A stretch of 64,000 nt of DNA from Rhizobium sp. Leaf453 (GCF_001425605.1 NZ_LMRG01000009.1:1-64000), one strand, 5' to 3'. Shown: positions 1 through 10,485, counted from the first letter of the stretch. The notes: a model not told the origin generated them from the letters alone. Numbers and translations: made by a program.

Positions 1-264
1 CGGGCTTCATGTCCCAAAGGTGCTGCGGTCTCTCATCCGCCACCGCAATCGGCAATACACAGCCAATCCGCGACAAAGGGAAGTTACAAAGGTGGCGCGA
101 ATGCGCCGGATGAGGGGGCCGAAGGCCAGTTTTGGACTATGCCGTGCGCGCCGGCTTCCGCGGCCGCCCCCTCATCGCCTCACTGCGTTCGGCACTTCTC
201 CCCGCTGGGGAGAAGAGGGAGGTCATCGCGGCCTTCCACTGTTCAATCTTGACCGATGAGTTCC
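1..264. other. Gene-free stretch with a short palindrome
   Basis: No convincing gene is seen here; the open frames lack family-like composition and good ribosome sites. Bases 195-215 form a perfect 9-bp stem (CTTCTCCCC / GGGGAGAAG) with a 3-base loop, of the same CT-rich and GA-rich style as other intergenic palindromes in this window. It lies about 50 bases downstream of the gamma-glutamyltransferase stop and could end or stabilise that transcript. No T tract follows it, so intrinsic termination is not supported. Confidence 0.5.
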
Positions 265-2001
265 TCAATATCCCCGCGCAGCCCCCGATCCCGAGCGGCT
301 GTCCATCGCGCCGTTATACCGCGCACCGCCGCCCTTTTCGATTTCCGCCAGATTTTTGCCCCCGACGAGAATGCCGGCGGCCTGGCCCCAGATCGTCCAA
401 CTCGGATCGACGCCGACGTCATGGCCCATCTCCGTCAGGAGCTTCAGCGTGTCCGACGACAGCGCGAAGGGCTCCATATAGACCTTGTCGGGCAGCCATT
501 GATGGTGGATGCGCGGGGCGTCGATGGCTTCCTGGATGCTCATGCCGTGGTCGATGACATTGATGATCGCTTCCAGCGTGATGGTGATGATGCGGGCGCC
601 GCCGGGGCTGCCGATGACCATGAACGGCTTGCCGTCCTTCGAAATGATCGTCGGGCTCATCGACGAGAGGGGCGTCTTCTTCGGCTCGATCGCATTGGCT
701 TCACCTTGTACGAGGCCATAGAGATTGGGCGATCCCGGCTTTGAGGTGAAATCGTCCATCTCGTTGTTGAGCAGGATGCCGGTTCCTTCAGCGACGACAC
801 CGGCGCCGAAGGAACCGTTCAGCGTGTAGGTGACGGCGACTGCATTGCCGTCATTGTCGATGATCGAATAATGCGTCGTCTCTGTGCTCTCGCCCATGCC
901 CTTCGGCATCAGGTCCTTCGAAACGCCCGCCTTGAACGGGTTGATCTTCTCGCGGATTTCCTTGGCATACGCCTTGTCCGTCAGTTTCTCGACGGGATTT
1001 TCGACGAAATCCGGGTCGCCGAGCGCCGAGTTGCGGTCGACATAGGCGTGGCGCATGGCTTCCACCATGGCATGAACCGTCTCGGCCGAACCATAGCCGA
1101 GATAGGAGAGCGGATAGCCTTCCAGCACATTGAGGATTTCGCAGATGATGACGCCGCCGGAGCTTGGCGGCGGCGAGGAGGCGATTTCGTATCCACGATA
1201 ATTGCAGGTGACGGGCTTCAGTTCGCGCGCCGTATATTGCTCGAAATCGGCCTTGGCCAGGATGCCGCCAGTGGCAGCACTTGCCTTGACGATCCTGTCG
1301 GCGATATCGCCCTTGTAGAATGCGTCTGGTCCTTTTTCCGAAACGCTGGCGAGGCTGGCAGCGAGATCCGGCTGGATCAGCGTCTCACCGACTGCGAACG
1401 TCTTGCCGTCGGGCTTGAGGAAGATCGCGGCGGCGGCCTTGTCCTTTGCCAGCTTTTTCGCACCATTGCCCAGCGAGGCGACATCGCCCTGATCGAGCAC
1501 GAAGCCCTCCCTGGCGAAACGAATGGCGGGTGCCAGCAGGTCCTGGCGCGACAGCGTGCCGTATTTCTCCCGCGCCGTCTCAAGCCCTAGCACGGAGCCG
1601 GGCACGCCGACGGCCAGATAACCGGCGGTGCTGGCACCTTTGACGATCTCGCCCTTGTCGTCGAGATACATGGTCTTGGTGGCGGCGATCGGCGCGCGTT
1701 CGCGGAAATCGAGGAACGTCGTCTTTCCATCCTTCAGCCGGATGGTCATGAAGCCGCCACCGCCGATATTGCCGGCAGTGGGGTAGACGACCGCCAGTGC
1801 ATAGCCGACCGCCACCGCCGCATCGACGGCATTGCCGCCCTTTTTCAGCACCTCGACGCCGACATCGGAGGCGAGATGCTGGGCGGTGACGACCATGCCG
1901 TGCTCGGCCTTGATCGGCTCGGGCGAGGCGGCGAAGGCGGGTGGCAGGCTGAGGGAAAGGATAAGCGCGGCGACCGCGCCGGTACGGGGTAGAGGCAGCA
2001 T
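265..2001 (-). CDS. ggt: Gamma-glutamyltransferase
   Basis: About 578 aa, the usual length for periplasmic gamma-glutamyltranspeptidase, which cleaves glutathione and other gamma-glutamyl compounds or transfers the glutamyl group. The start at 2001 is chosen because GGGAGA lies 5 bases upstream and the protein then begins with a clean Sec signal peptide ending near AFAA; an ATG 12 codons further upstream lacks this. FRERAP (about residues 99-104) fits the substrate pocket. TTHYSIID has its first Thr at about residue 375, matching the autoprocessing nucleophile that divides the large and small subunits. PLSSMSPT and GSPGG near the C-terminus are typical of the small subunit. No partner gene is adjacent. 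Confidence 0.95.
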   Translation of the reverse strand: MLPLPRTGAVAALILSLSLPPAFAASPEPIKAEHGMVVTAQHLASDVGVEVLKKGGNAVDAAVAVGYALAVVYPTAGNIGGGGFMTIRLKDGKTTFLDFRERAPIAATKTMYLDDKGEIVKGASTAGYLAVGVPGSVLGLETAREKYGTLSRQDLLAPAIRFAREGFVLDQGDVASLGNGAKKLAKDKAAAAIFLKPDGKTFAVGETLIQPDLAASLASVSEKGPDAFYKGDIADRIVKASAATGGILAKADFEQYTARELKPVTCNYRGYEIASSPPPSSGGVIICEILNVLEGYPLSYLGYGSAETVHAMVEAMRHAYVDRNSALGDPDFVENPVEKLTDKAYAKEIREKINPFKAGVSKDLMPKGMGESTETTHYSIIDNDGNAVAVTYTLNGSFGAGVVAEGTGILLNNEMDDFTSKPGSPNLYGLVQGEANAIEPKKTPLSSMSPTIISKDGKPFMVIGSPGGARIITITLEAIINVIDHGMSIQEAIDAPRIHHQWLPDKVYMEPFALSSDTLKLLTEMGHDVGVDPSWTIWGQAAGILVGGKNLAEIEKGGGARYNGAMDSRSGSGAARGY

Positions 2002-2169
2002 GGTGTTCTCCCGGTTCCGGTTTTTCGGATGCGGCATCTTTGCCGAGTTCGGGCGGGATTGCCAGACTTTCCGATAAGGGCAGTGTGTCTACAGCAAGCG
2101 ACCGGCTTGAGGTTCGCGCAATCCAGCGCTGCTATAGGCGAACGGTACGCAAATCTGACGGAGCCTCTG

Positions 2170-2352
2170 TTGCCCTTCCTGACACGCAAATTCTTCTTCG
2201 CGGTGCTGCCGATGCTTGTCCTCGGCTACATCTTCGGCTCGTTCGTCAGCGCGGCAATTCAGGGCTTCGATGTCAATCCGATGTTCGTGGCTCTGAACGT
2301 ATTCGGCATTGCCTTTGCGATCTGGGATTTCGAATCCCGGTATCGGCGCTGA
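2170..2352 (+). CDS. Small two-segment membrane protein (60 aa)
   Basis: From a TTG start the frame encodes 60 aa beginning MPFLTRKFFF, with two hydrophobic stretches (about residues 9-29 and 38-54) and a charged tail ending ESRYRR. The TTG is preferred over the upstream ATG at 2029 because GGAG sits 6 bases before it and the extra N-terminal residues look like non-coding sequence. It is divergent from the glutamyltransferase, with a 168-base gap. I do not recognise the family and assign no function. Confidence 0.5.
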   Translation: MPFLTRKFFFAVLPMLVLGYIFGSFVSAAIQGFDVNPMFVALNVFGIAFAIWDFESRYRR

Positions 2353-2987
2353 TGAATGCAGGCCTGATAACGGTTTTCTGCATGTCGTTCGCCCACGCGC
2401 GAGCAACGGCGTGGTTTTCAAAGAGCAGTTCGGACGTGGCGCTGAAAGCTGCCTCGTTTGAAGAGTAAAAAGTGACACCTCTCAGCGCCCCGTTCGGCGG
2501 TTTTTGCCCACGCACTTTTTCCAGTACGGCCCGCTCATTTGCATGTCGTTGTCCAGAAATCGCTCTACACTTTCTGGCGACATGCAGTGGACCCCTCTGT
2601 GCATCGCACGCCCGCAGCAGCAACAGCCTGCGGAGGGGAAATTTCGCCTGGACCCCGAATCTGGGGACTTCCGTCCTTTCCCCAAACCCGGCGCCGGCCC
2701 CGCCTCGCTGCCACGGCTGGCAGTGTATCCGTGGCGGGACGAGGGGATTATGGCATGAGAGTTGGGGGCGGGGATTTTCTTTCGCGGCGCAGATCCCCTC
2801 ACCAACAAAATCTAACACTTAGCCTTTGGCTAAGATGTTGATTTTGTGTCCTCTCCCACTGGGGGAGAGGTAAAACTGCCGCAATCTCTCAAACCAAATC
2901 ATCCTCGCATTGGCAAGGAGTTGGCTCCGAGTTGGCCTCTCCCCCACCAAGGGGTAGATAAATCTGTCGCGCTTTTGCGCCTGAAAT
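2353..2987. repeat. Gene-free 635-bp stretch with mosaic palindromes
   Basis: No gene is supported. Near its right end, bases 2806-2846 form a long imperfect hairpin (outer CAAAATC / GATTTTG, inner TTAGCC / GGCTAA, loop TTT). Bases 2850-2870 form CCTCTCCC / GGGAGAGG, and a degenerate relative lies near 2937-2960. These sit 120-180 bases beyond the stop of the last gene of the apiose operon. They resemble the CTCTCCC-type units at 5963, 6040, 36000 and 44780. The left half (2353-2800) shows nothing I can name. Confidence 0.55.
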
Positions 2988-4856
2988 TCAGATATGAAGT
3001 CCCAGAACGCCATAAGGTGGCAGTGAAAGGGGCGTGGAGACCGAGGGTTCTGATAGGGCGACGGCGTCAATATTCTGATCCTCTGCGGTCAGGTTGACGA
3101 CCCAGAGAGCAGGGCCGGTTTGTCCCTCAACCGCAAAGGCCAGCACCTTAGCCGGGTCAGACGAGGCGACAGCGTACCAAGGGCGTCCCGCGAGGTCCGC
3201 CAGCGCCTTGACGATCGCGTGGAGCGGGCGGTTGCCGCCTGCTGGCACGGGCTCGTTTTCTCCGGCATGGAGCCCGAAGGGGCCGGTGAGTGCAGAGAGC
3301 GTCAGGGTTTCGAGGCCTGCGTCCAGAACAGAAGCGACATAGCCGGCGGCGAAGGCGGCGGCGAACTGGCCGTTGTGGCGGGGGTCTCGGTTGGCCATCG
3401 GGATGCGTCCACCGTCGGGATTGTCCATCGTGCGGCTGCCATAGGGGTTCTGGCGCATGGGGATAGTGGACGGGCCGATGCGATAGGGCTTGTTGCCATA
3501 GATGGCACGCACCGAGCGGGTGATGAAGGGCAGGGCCTCCAGCGTCTGCATGACGCTGACATCATCGGCAGCATGGACGATCGGATTGGTGCAATGGCTG
3601 ACGAAGGCAAGATTTTCCGCCGGCACGCGCTTGCGGTTCAGTTCAGTGAAATAGGACAGCATGCCGCCGCCGAGGCGAATGCCGGGAAAGGCGTTTGCCG
3701 CTGCCGCATAGACATCTTCGAGCGGCGGGCAGTCCGGCCATTTGCTGCCAGGCGGGGTCGATTGCCGATCGACCGACGGGCAGACCATGATGGCGTCCGG
3801 CCGCAAATTCGCTGCCTGCATCCAGCCGGCGATTTCCTGCATTTCCACGTCCAGAAGGCGCTGGCATGGAACGGCGATCTCAAGCGTCGTCGTGCCGTCG
3901 TGGAGGGCGGTGATCGCTGCGAAATCCTGGAACGCATCGGCGCCATGGCCGGCAAGAGGATCGAAATGGAAGAGCAGGTCCTGCGCCTTCGGAGCGCCGG
4001 GTTGCTGCATGGTGGCGAGACTTGCCTTGGCTTCCTCAGGCGTGATCAGCAGGCCGATGGCGGGCATCGTGCCGGAGGCTTCGCCGGGTGTCAGGCGGAT
4101 GACGGCCTTGTCTGTCGTGGATTTAGCGCGGTGAACAGATGCCGGACGGGCGTCTTTAATGACAAGCGTGATCTGCTGGCTGACGGGCTCATTGGCCGGG
4201 ATACGGTAGGGCCAAGGCAGGGCCAGCGGGCGAACATAGGTCTTGTAGGAGGCGTCCGACCAGTTACGCTGGTCTTCCATCTCGAACGTATCGCCCTCCA
4301 TGCGGCATTCGACGGCGACACCGGGGAGGGCGGTGTGGGTGATGGCGCTCATGTCCTTGAACGGCTGCCAGGGCTCGATCAGGTCGGGCATGTCGGTGGC
4401 TTGGATCTGGCCATCGACATGCTCGACGGTGACCGGGGTTCCGGCGACACCGACGATGGGATGCAGGATGCAGAAGCCGCAACGGTTCGTCTCGAAGCCA
4501 GTCGTGGAGCGGGCCTCGCCGTTGAAGGTCAGGCGGCCATCGGCGCTGCCCTCTATCATCGCGGAAATGTCGAGGACCGTTTCGTCCGGCCCGTCGCAGC
4601 GGGCGCTGTAGGAGACGGTGAATCCGTCGGCGGTTTCGGTGATCTCGACGTTCGACAGGGCGGGATCGTAGGTGCCCCAGTCGCGATCCCGGACCAGATA
4701 GGAAATCGCGCGCAGCACCTCGACGCCGTCATAGGCAATCATCCGCAAATTGCCGCCGGACAGCTGCGCCGTGAGCTTTCCCGCCTTCAGCAGGCGCGGG
4801 GCAGGCTCGATCTGCCTGGTTCCGGTGAGAGCGAAAGCCGTTGCCGCGTCGGTCAT
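2988..4856 (-). CDS. apnL: D-apionate lactonase
   Basis: A 622-aa protein matching my recollection of the large rhizobial lactonases that open D-apionolactone to D-apionate. It has no signal peptide, so the step is cytoplasmic. I do not know a diagnostic catalytic motif for this family, so the call rests on length, general similarity and context. Its ATG overlaps the ApsD stop as ATGA, so the dehydrogenase and lactonase that act consecutively are translationally coupled. It is the last gene of the transporter operon. A sugar-processing hydrolase of another specificity is the main alternative. Confidence 0.8.
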   Translation of the reverse strand: MTDAATAFALTGTRQIEPAPRLLKAGKLTAQLSGGNLRMIAYDGVEVLRAISYLVRDRDWGTYDPALSNVEITETADGFTVSYSARCDGPDETVLDISAMIEGSADGRLTFNGEARSTTGFETNRCGFCILHPIVGVAGTPVTVEHVDGQIQATDMPDLIEPWQPFKDMSAITHTALPGVAVECRMEGDTFEMEDQRNWSDASYKTYVRPLALPWPYRIPANEPVSQQITLVIKDARPASVHRAKSTTDKAVIRLTPGEASGTMPAIGLLITPEEAKASLATMQQPGAPKAQDLLFHFDPLAGHGADAFQDFAAITALHDGTTTLEIAVPCQRLLDVEMQEIAGWMQAANLRPDAIMVCPSVDRQSTPPGSKWPDCPPLEDVYAAAANAFPGIRLGGGMLSYFTELNRKRVPAENLAFVSHCTNPIVHAADDVSVMQTLEALPFITRSVRAIYGNKPYRIGPSTIPMRQNPYGSRTMDNPDGGRIPMANRDPRHNGQFAAAFAAGYVASVLDAGLETLTLSALTGPFGLHAGENEPVPAGGNRPLHAIVKALADLAGRPWYAVASSDPAKVLAFAVEGQTGPALWVVNLTAEDQNIDAVALSEPSVSTPLSLPPYGVLGLHI

Positions 4857-5887
4857 TTCAACAGGGTTCCGATATCGATGGTGGCCTTGGTGGCGGCGCT
4901 CTCATAGGCGGCCTCGACCAGCGCGAAGGTCTTCAGATTGTCGGCGCCGGAGGTGGAGGTTTCCTTGCCGGCCTTCAGGCTGTCAGCCCAATGCTGCTGG
5001 ATGGCGAAGACGCTTTCCTGGATATTGTGCCAGGGCCGGGAAGCCCAGGGGAGGAGCGTCGGGGCGACATCGGTGTTGACGGTGCCATCGGCGGTAAAGA
5101 CCTGCAATTCGTAGCCTTGCGACAGGCGCAGCGAACCTTCGGTGCCGTCCAGTTCGATCAGCGTCTCAGGGAAGGGTTCCACCGATTGTTTCGTCGCATA
5201 GCTGACATCGACAATCGAGGTCGCGCCATTCTCGTGATCCATCAGGATGGTTGCCACGTCCTCGCCATTGATCTTCGGATTGACGCGCTTGGTGCGGGCC
5301 GAGAGGCTCGTGACGTCGCCGAGGATGTAGCGGGCGATGTCCAGCGTGTGGATGCCGAGGTCCTCGATGATGAAGCGCTTGCCTTCGGCGAGATAGGGCT
5401 GGCCCGAAAAGACATCGTAACCGGAGCGGAACGAGAAACGGCCCCAGAACGGCGTGCCGATCGCGCCGGCATCGAGCACCTTGCGGACGGCCTGGATCGG
5501 CGTCTGCCAGCGGAAGTTTTCGTGGATCATCAACGGAATGCCGGCGGCGTCGCAGGCGGCGACCATCGCCTTGGCATCGGCGAGCGTCGGGGCGAAGGGC
5601 TTTTGGCAGATGGCGGGGATCTTGTGTGCTGCAGCCAGTTCGACCAATGCGCGGTGGCTGTTCACGGTCGTTGCAATATCGACGAAATCGAAGCAGCCAT
5701 CGGCAAACATCTGCGCGGCATCCGTATAGCGTCGCTCGATGCCGAACTGGTCGCCGACGATCTTCAGGCGTTCCGGGTCGCGGTCGCAGATCGCGACGAT
5801 ACCGGCGCCATCGACGTCCTTCCAGCCGTGCATCTGGTTGACGGCGAAGAAGCCGCAGCCGATGAGAGCGCCTTTGAGATCGGTCAT
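4853..5887 (-). CDS. apsD: D-apiose dehydrogenase (Gfo/Idh/MocA family)
   Basis: 344 aa, the family's usual length. A Rossmann fold opens at residues 6-15 (GALIGCGFFA). QKP at 95-97 replaces the common EKP, whose Lys is catalytic. ENFRW at 123-127 and DLGIH at 176-180 are the expected active-site segments. Known family members oxidise D-apiose at C1 to apionolactone with NAD+. Position is decisive for the substrate: it is coupled to the lactonase gene downstream and follows a ribose-type importer. A paired palindromic repeat separates it from the permease upstream (238 bases). Other pentose dehydrogenases of this superfamily remain possible without an assay. Confidence 0.85.
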   Translation of the reverse strand: MTDLKGALIGCGFFAVNQMHGWKDVDGAGIVAICDRDPERLKIVGDQFGIERRYTDAAQMFADGCFDFVDIATTVNSHRALVELAAAHKIPAICQKPFAPTLADAKAMVAACDAAGIPLMIHENFRWQTPIQAVRKVLDAGAIGTPFWGRFSFRSGYDVFSGQPYLAEGKRFIIEDLGIHTLDIARYILGDVTSLSARTKRVNPKINGEDVATILMDHENGATSIVDVSYATKQSVEPFPETLIELDGTEGSLRLSQGYELQVFTADGTVNTDVAPTLLPWASRPWHNIQESVFAIQQHWADSLKAGKETSTSGADNLKTFALVEAAYESAATKATIDIGTLLK

Positions 5888-5962
5888 TTTAATCTACTCC
5901 CGGGGGATTACCCCTTACCAACTTCGGCCAAGGGTTCGCTGACGCTCACCCGGCCTTCGTAT

Positions 5963-6060
5963 CCTCTCCCACAAGGGGAGAGGTAGACCTGCTGCACCAT
6001 TCTGCCTCACATGAGGAGCGGTGATCGTGGCACCCCTTACCTCTCCCCCTGTGGGAGAGG
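5963..6060. repeat. Paired inverted palindromic repeat between importer and apsD
   Basis: Two hairpin units lie in opposite orientation. Unit 1 is CCTCTCCC / GGGAGAGG at 5963-5983 (centre ACAAG) and unit 2 is CCTCTCCC / GGGAGAGG at 6040-6060. Flanks match after inversion (GTATCC before unit 1, GGATAG after unit 2), so the whole is a composite like a bacterial interspersed mosaic element. It sits inside a single operon between the permease stop and apsD, so it may stabilise the upstream mRNA. Confidence 0.75.
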
Positions 6061-6125
6061 ATAGCAAGTCCGTGAGAGGCGCTAGCCGATCACTGGACGC
6101 GCTTGGTGAGGGGTAAACCCTGTTA

Positions 6126-7190
6126 TCAGCCCTTCTTCGCCAGCTGCATCAGCGTTACCCGCTGCTGCAACCGTCGCTGGGCCTGGTCTACCACCACGGC
6201 GACGATGATGACGATACCCTTGATGACCATCTGCCAGAAGGAGGAGACGCCCATCATCACGAGACCATCGGACAGGATCCCGATGACGAAGGCGCCGATG
6301 ATCGTGCCGCCGATCGTGCCGCGCCCGCCCGACATCGAAGTGCCACCGAGAACGGCTGCGGCAATGGCGTTGAGTTCGAGATTGGTGCCGTTCAGGGGGT
6401 GCGACGCCATGAGTTCGGATGAAATGATCAGGCCGACGATGGCGGCGCAGAAGCCGGAGAACATGTAGACGAACATTTTCACGCGGTTGACGCGGATACC
6501 GGACATGCGGGCGGCGCGCTCATTGCCGCCGACGGCAAAGATCTGCCGGCCGAGCGGCACGAAGCGAGCGAAATAGGCTGCGGCAAGGGCCACGACGATG
6601 AGGATGCAGACCGAGACCGGAAGCCCGAAGATCGTGCCTGAGCCGAGATAGCTGAAGCCCTGGTTGCCAAGCTCCTCGCGGCCGTTGAGGTTCGGCAGTG
6701 TCTGGCCGTTGGAATAAAGCAGCGCCATGCCTCGGGCGACATAAAGCGTGCCGAGCGTCGCAATGAAGGGAGCGACATTGAGCTTGGTGATCAGCAGGCC
6801 GTTGATCGCGCCGATGACGACGCCGACGAACATCGTCAGGATGGCGACCTCGAAGATGTTGAAATACATCGTATAGCCGATCTGCAGGTCGATGCCGTGC
6901 AGGATCAGGCCGCCGGCGACCATGCCGCAGAGGCCGACGATCGAACCGACCGAAAGATCGATGCCGCCGGTGATGATGACGAAGGTCATCCCGATGGCGA
7001 GGAAAGCGTTCTGCGCCGCATGCTTCGACATCAGGATCATGTTCGACGTCGACAGGAAGTTCGGCGCGAAGATCGAGAAGAAGATGATAACGGCGAAGAG
7101 CGCGATGAATGTGCGCGCCTTCATCAGCGTCAGGAGAACGGAGCCGCCATCAGCCGACGGCACTTTTGCGGTAGCGGTTGCTGATGTCAT
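6126..7190 (-). CDS. Ribose-type ABC permease (apiose importer)
   Basis: About 354 aa, strongly hydrophobic with roughly 8-10 membrane segments, matching the RbsC branch of CUT2 permeases. Family-like stretches include GIDLSVGSIVGL near residue 75 and GRGTIGGTIIGAF in the last third. The junction with the ATPase gene reads GTGATGA, so translation may start at GTG 7193 (4-base overlap) or ATG 7190 (1-base overlap); either gives tight coupling. It forms the membrane channel with the ATPase and periplasmic binding protein upstream. Apiose as cargo is inferred from the operon. Confidence 0.92.
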   Translation of the reverse strand: MTSATATAKVPSADGGSVLLTLMKARTFIALFAVIIFFSIFAPNFLSTSNMILMSKHAAQNAFLAIGMTFVIITGGIDLSVGSIVGLCGMVAGGLILHGIDLQIGYTMYFNIFEVAILTMFVGVVIGAINGLLITKLNVAPFIATLGTLYVARGMALLYSNGQTLPNLNGREELGNQGFSYLGSGTIFGLPVSVCILIVVALAAAYFARFVPLGRQIFAVGGNERAARMSGIRVNRVKMFVYMFSGFCAAIVGLIISSELMASHPLNGTNLELNAIAAAVLGGTSMSGGRGTIGGTIIGAFVIGILSDGLVMMGVSSFWQMVIKGIVIIVAVVVDQAQRRLQQRVTLMQLAKKG

Positions 7191-8746
7191 CACGCGAGTT
7201 CCTTCGAATGTGTTGTGTCAGCCGACTTGTGTCCCTCGGACGCGGCCTTGACGATTGCTTCTTCGGTCGCGCTTTCGCGATCGAGGATCGTCGTGATCTT
7301 GCCGTTGCTCATCACGGCGATCCGGTCGGACAGGGCCATGACCTCTTCAAGGTCGGATGTCGAGAACAGGATCGCGAGGCCTTCGCCCGCCAGACGGCGC
7401 ATGGTGCGGAACACGTCCGCCTTGGCGCCGACATCGATGCCGCGGCTCGGCTCGTCCATCAGCAGAACCTTGGGATTGGTCATCAATGCCTTACCGATGA
7501 CGACCTTCTGTTGGTTGCCGCCGGACATGGACGTGACGTCGAATTCCGGGTTCGGTGCCTTGATGGAGAGGTTGCTGATCGCATCCTTGATGGCGGATTG
7601 TTCGCGATCGCCGGCGATATGGAAGCCGAACTTGACGAATTTTTCGAGGCTCGCCAGCGTCAGGTTAGAGGCGATCGACAGGACCTGGACGAGGCCTTCT
7701 CGCTGGCGGTCCTCCGGGATCAGCGCCAGACCCTTCTTGATGCGTGTGGACGTGTCTTTGGCAACGATCTCTTCGCCGGCGACAAAGATCTTGCCGGTCG
7801 AGTGTGCATGCTGACCAATGACGCATTCGAAAAATTCGCTGCGCCCGGCGCCCATCAGGCCGTAAATCCCCAGCACTTCGCCTGTCTTGACCGAAATCGA
7901 CAGGTGATCGACAGCGAGCCCCCCGGTCTTGCGTGGCAGGCAGATATCCTCGGCACGGAAGGCTTCAGCCCCCAGCTTGTGATCGACGGACTTGGCGAAA
8001 TCCTTGGCATCCGAGCCGATCATCGAGCGGACGATCCATTTTGTGTCGATATCGCGCACCATGGCCTGGCCGGTGATCTGGCCATCGCGCAGCACGGTGA
8101 TGTAATCGCCGATGCGCATCAGTTCTTCGAGGCGGTGCGAGATGTAGACGATCGCCACGCCTTGCGCCTTCAATTCGCTGATGACCTTGAACAGGATGTC
8201 GACTTCGGCGGCGGAAAGAGCGGAGGTCGGCTCGTCAAGGATCAGGATGCGGGTGTCGAGCGAGATCGCCTTGGCGATTTCGACGAGCTGCTGCTGGCCA
8301 ATCGGCAGGTCTTCGACCATGGTTTCGGCGCTGATACCGGCATCGAGCTTGTCGAGGAAATGATTGGCCTTTTCGACCTGGGCCTTGTGATCGATTCCGC
8401 GCAGGCCGCGGGTGATTTCGCGGGTGGCGAAGATGTTTTCGGCGACCGAGAGATTGCCGAACAGGTTGAGTTCCTGGAATACCATGCCGATGCCATGCTT
8501 CTGGGCGTCGGCCGGCGAATTGAACTCGACTTCCTTGCCTTCGAGCAGGATGCGGCCGAGCGAAGGCTTTTCGACGCCGGCGATCATGCGCATCAGCGTC
8601 GACTTGCCGGCGCCGTTTTCGCCGACGAGCACGTTGACCGCGCCGCGCTTCAGCTCGAGGCTCGCATGCTTGACCGCGACGATGCCGGAATAGACCTTGG
8701 TCACGTCATCGAGCTTGAGAATGGTGTCGTGTGTTGCGGCCGTCAT
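7190..8746 (-). CDS. Ribose-type ABC ATPase, double domain (apiose importer)
   Basis: 518 aa with two ABC domains in tandem, as in RbsA. The N-terminal Walker A is GENGAGKST (about residues 42-50), followed by IGQQQLVEIAKA and DEPTSAL. The second half carries the degenerate Walker A GLMGAGRSEF and a normal MSGGNQQKV signature with DEPSRGIDVGAK. The start at 8746 is chosen over a frame extension to 8818 because the extension overlaps the lipoprotein gene and is rich in Ser/Arg/Pro. The ATG lies 1 base before the end of that gene's stop codon region. Confidence 0.94.
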   Translation of the reverse strand: MTAATHDTILKLDDVTKVYSGIVAVKHASLELKRGAVNVLVGENGAGKSTLMRMIAGVEKPSLGRILLEGKEVEFNSPADAQKHGIGMVFQELNLFGNLSVAENIFATREITRGLRGIDHKAQVEKANHFLDKLDAGISAETMVEDLPIGQQQLVEIAKAISLDTRILILDEPTSALSAAEVDILFKVISELKAQGVAIVYISHRLEELMRIGDYITVLRDGQITGQAMVRDIDTKWIVRSMIGSDAKDFAKSVDHKLGAEAFRAEDICLPRKTGGLAVDHLSISVKTGEVLGIYGLMGAGRSEFFECVIGQHAHSTGKIFVAGEEIVAKDTSTRIKKGLALIPEDRQREGLVQVLSIASNLTLASLEKFVKFGFHIAGDREQSAIKDAISNLSIKAPNPEFDVTSMSGGNQQKVVIGKALMTNPKVLLMDEPSRGIDVGAKADVFRTMRRLAGEGLAILFSTSDLEEVMALSDRIAVMSNGKITTILDRESATEEAIVKAASEGHKSADTTHSKELA

Positions 8747-8747
8747 A

Positions 8748-9392
8748 TCAGCCGCCGATCGTGATGGTGACGGGCGTGAGTAGTGCCGGCTGGCCGCTCG
8801 AGGGAGCGGGGTAGGCACCGAGAGCTTCCACCGTCTTGCCCTCGAGGCCGTCGCGCGCGAGTTTGTCGAGAACCTTGGCGTTCAGGTGATTGTTGAACGC
8901 CTTGCCGAACTCGGCCCATTGGATCTGGTTCTTGAATTCGCTGAAATTCACAAAGTTGAGGCTGTCGCGGATGGCCGTCCCCTTGACGACGGGACCGATC
9001 TGGATGCGGACATCAGCCTTGCCGTCGCCATCGATATCGGTGTCGAGATAACCGGCACGAGATTTCGTCTCCGCCTTGACGATCGTGCCGGATACCTTCG
9101 CGGCGTAGGTCCAAGGCGCCGTGCCGTTCTTTTCCTTATGGCCGTATTCGGCGGCCGCGGCTGTTGCATCCGAGGCGATGAGCGCGGAGACCTCCTGGTA
9201 CGTGCCTGCGCGTTTTTCGAGGAAAGGGATGACCTTCGCGTCCCAGAGGTCGGCGACCTGCTTGTCAGGCGCAAAGCCACCGCTTGCTTCGGCGGCAGCC
9301 TCTTCGGCGGTCGGTGTCTTGATGATCTTGCAGCCGGGCAACACCAGCGCAATGGCGAGCGAAATTGCGGCTGCGGCCCGGAAATTCGGCAT
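8748..9392 (-). CDS. DUF2291 lipoprotein of the sugar importer
   Basis: 214 aa with a lipoprotein signal peptide ending LPGC near residue 20. The start at 9392 is taken because GGAGTG precedes it and the signal peptide then starts normally. The DUF2291 family is regularly found between binding protein and ATPase genes of ribose-type importers, as here. Its biochemical job is not known to me; an accessory to substrate capture or complex assembly in the periplasm is a guess. It follows a strong hairpin at 9417-9452, so it may be expressed below the binding protein. Confidence 0.82.
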   Translation of the reverse strand: MPNFRAAAAISLAIALVLPGCKIIKTPTAEEAAAEASGGFAPDKQVADLWDAKVIPFLEKRAGTYQEVSALIASDATAAAAEYGHKEKNGTAPWTYAAKVSGTIVKAETKSRAGYLDTDIDGDGKADVRIQIGPVVKGTAIRDSLNFVNFSEFKNQIQWAEFGKAFNNHLNAKVLDKLARDGLEGKTVEALGAYPAPSSGQPALLTPVTITIGG

Positions 9393-9416
9393 GAAAGTCA
9401 CTCCGTCGTCGTGCAC

Positions 9417-9452
9417 AAAAACGCACAGGGCAGAGAGGCTCTGCCCTGTGCG
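9417..9452 (-). terminator. Terminator or attenuator after the binding-protein gene
   Basis: A perfect 14-bp inverted repeat (CGCACAGGGCAGAG / CTCTGCCCTGTGCG, 3-base loop, 9422-9452) is followed on the minus strand by five T residues. It lies 15 bases after the binding-protein stop and 25 bases before the lipoprotein start. In ABC operons such an element commonly allows much more binding protein than membrane components; here that is inference. Confidence 0.85.
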
Positions 9453-9467
9453 CGTCCTTTGGGAGGA

Positions 9468-10427
<960 letters not shown>

Positions 10428-10465
10428 CTAAAATAACAGCGCCGTTCCCACCGGCGCCGATTGTG

Positions 10466-10485
10466 GGCGGAGCATTCGCTCCGCC
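10466..10485. other. Hairpin in the apnO to binding-protein spacer
   Basis: GGCGGAGC / GCTCCGCC with a 4-base loop, perfect 8-bp stem, in the 137-base gap between apnO and the binding-protein gene. On the minus strand no T tract follows, so it is more likely an RNA processing or stabilising structure than a terminator. Confidence 0.55.

Noticed and set aside
2353-2820. Several overlapping open frames of 80-180 codons on both strands
   Set aside because: None has a ribosome site with a protein-like composition; all overlap each other in different frames and run into the repeats.
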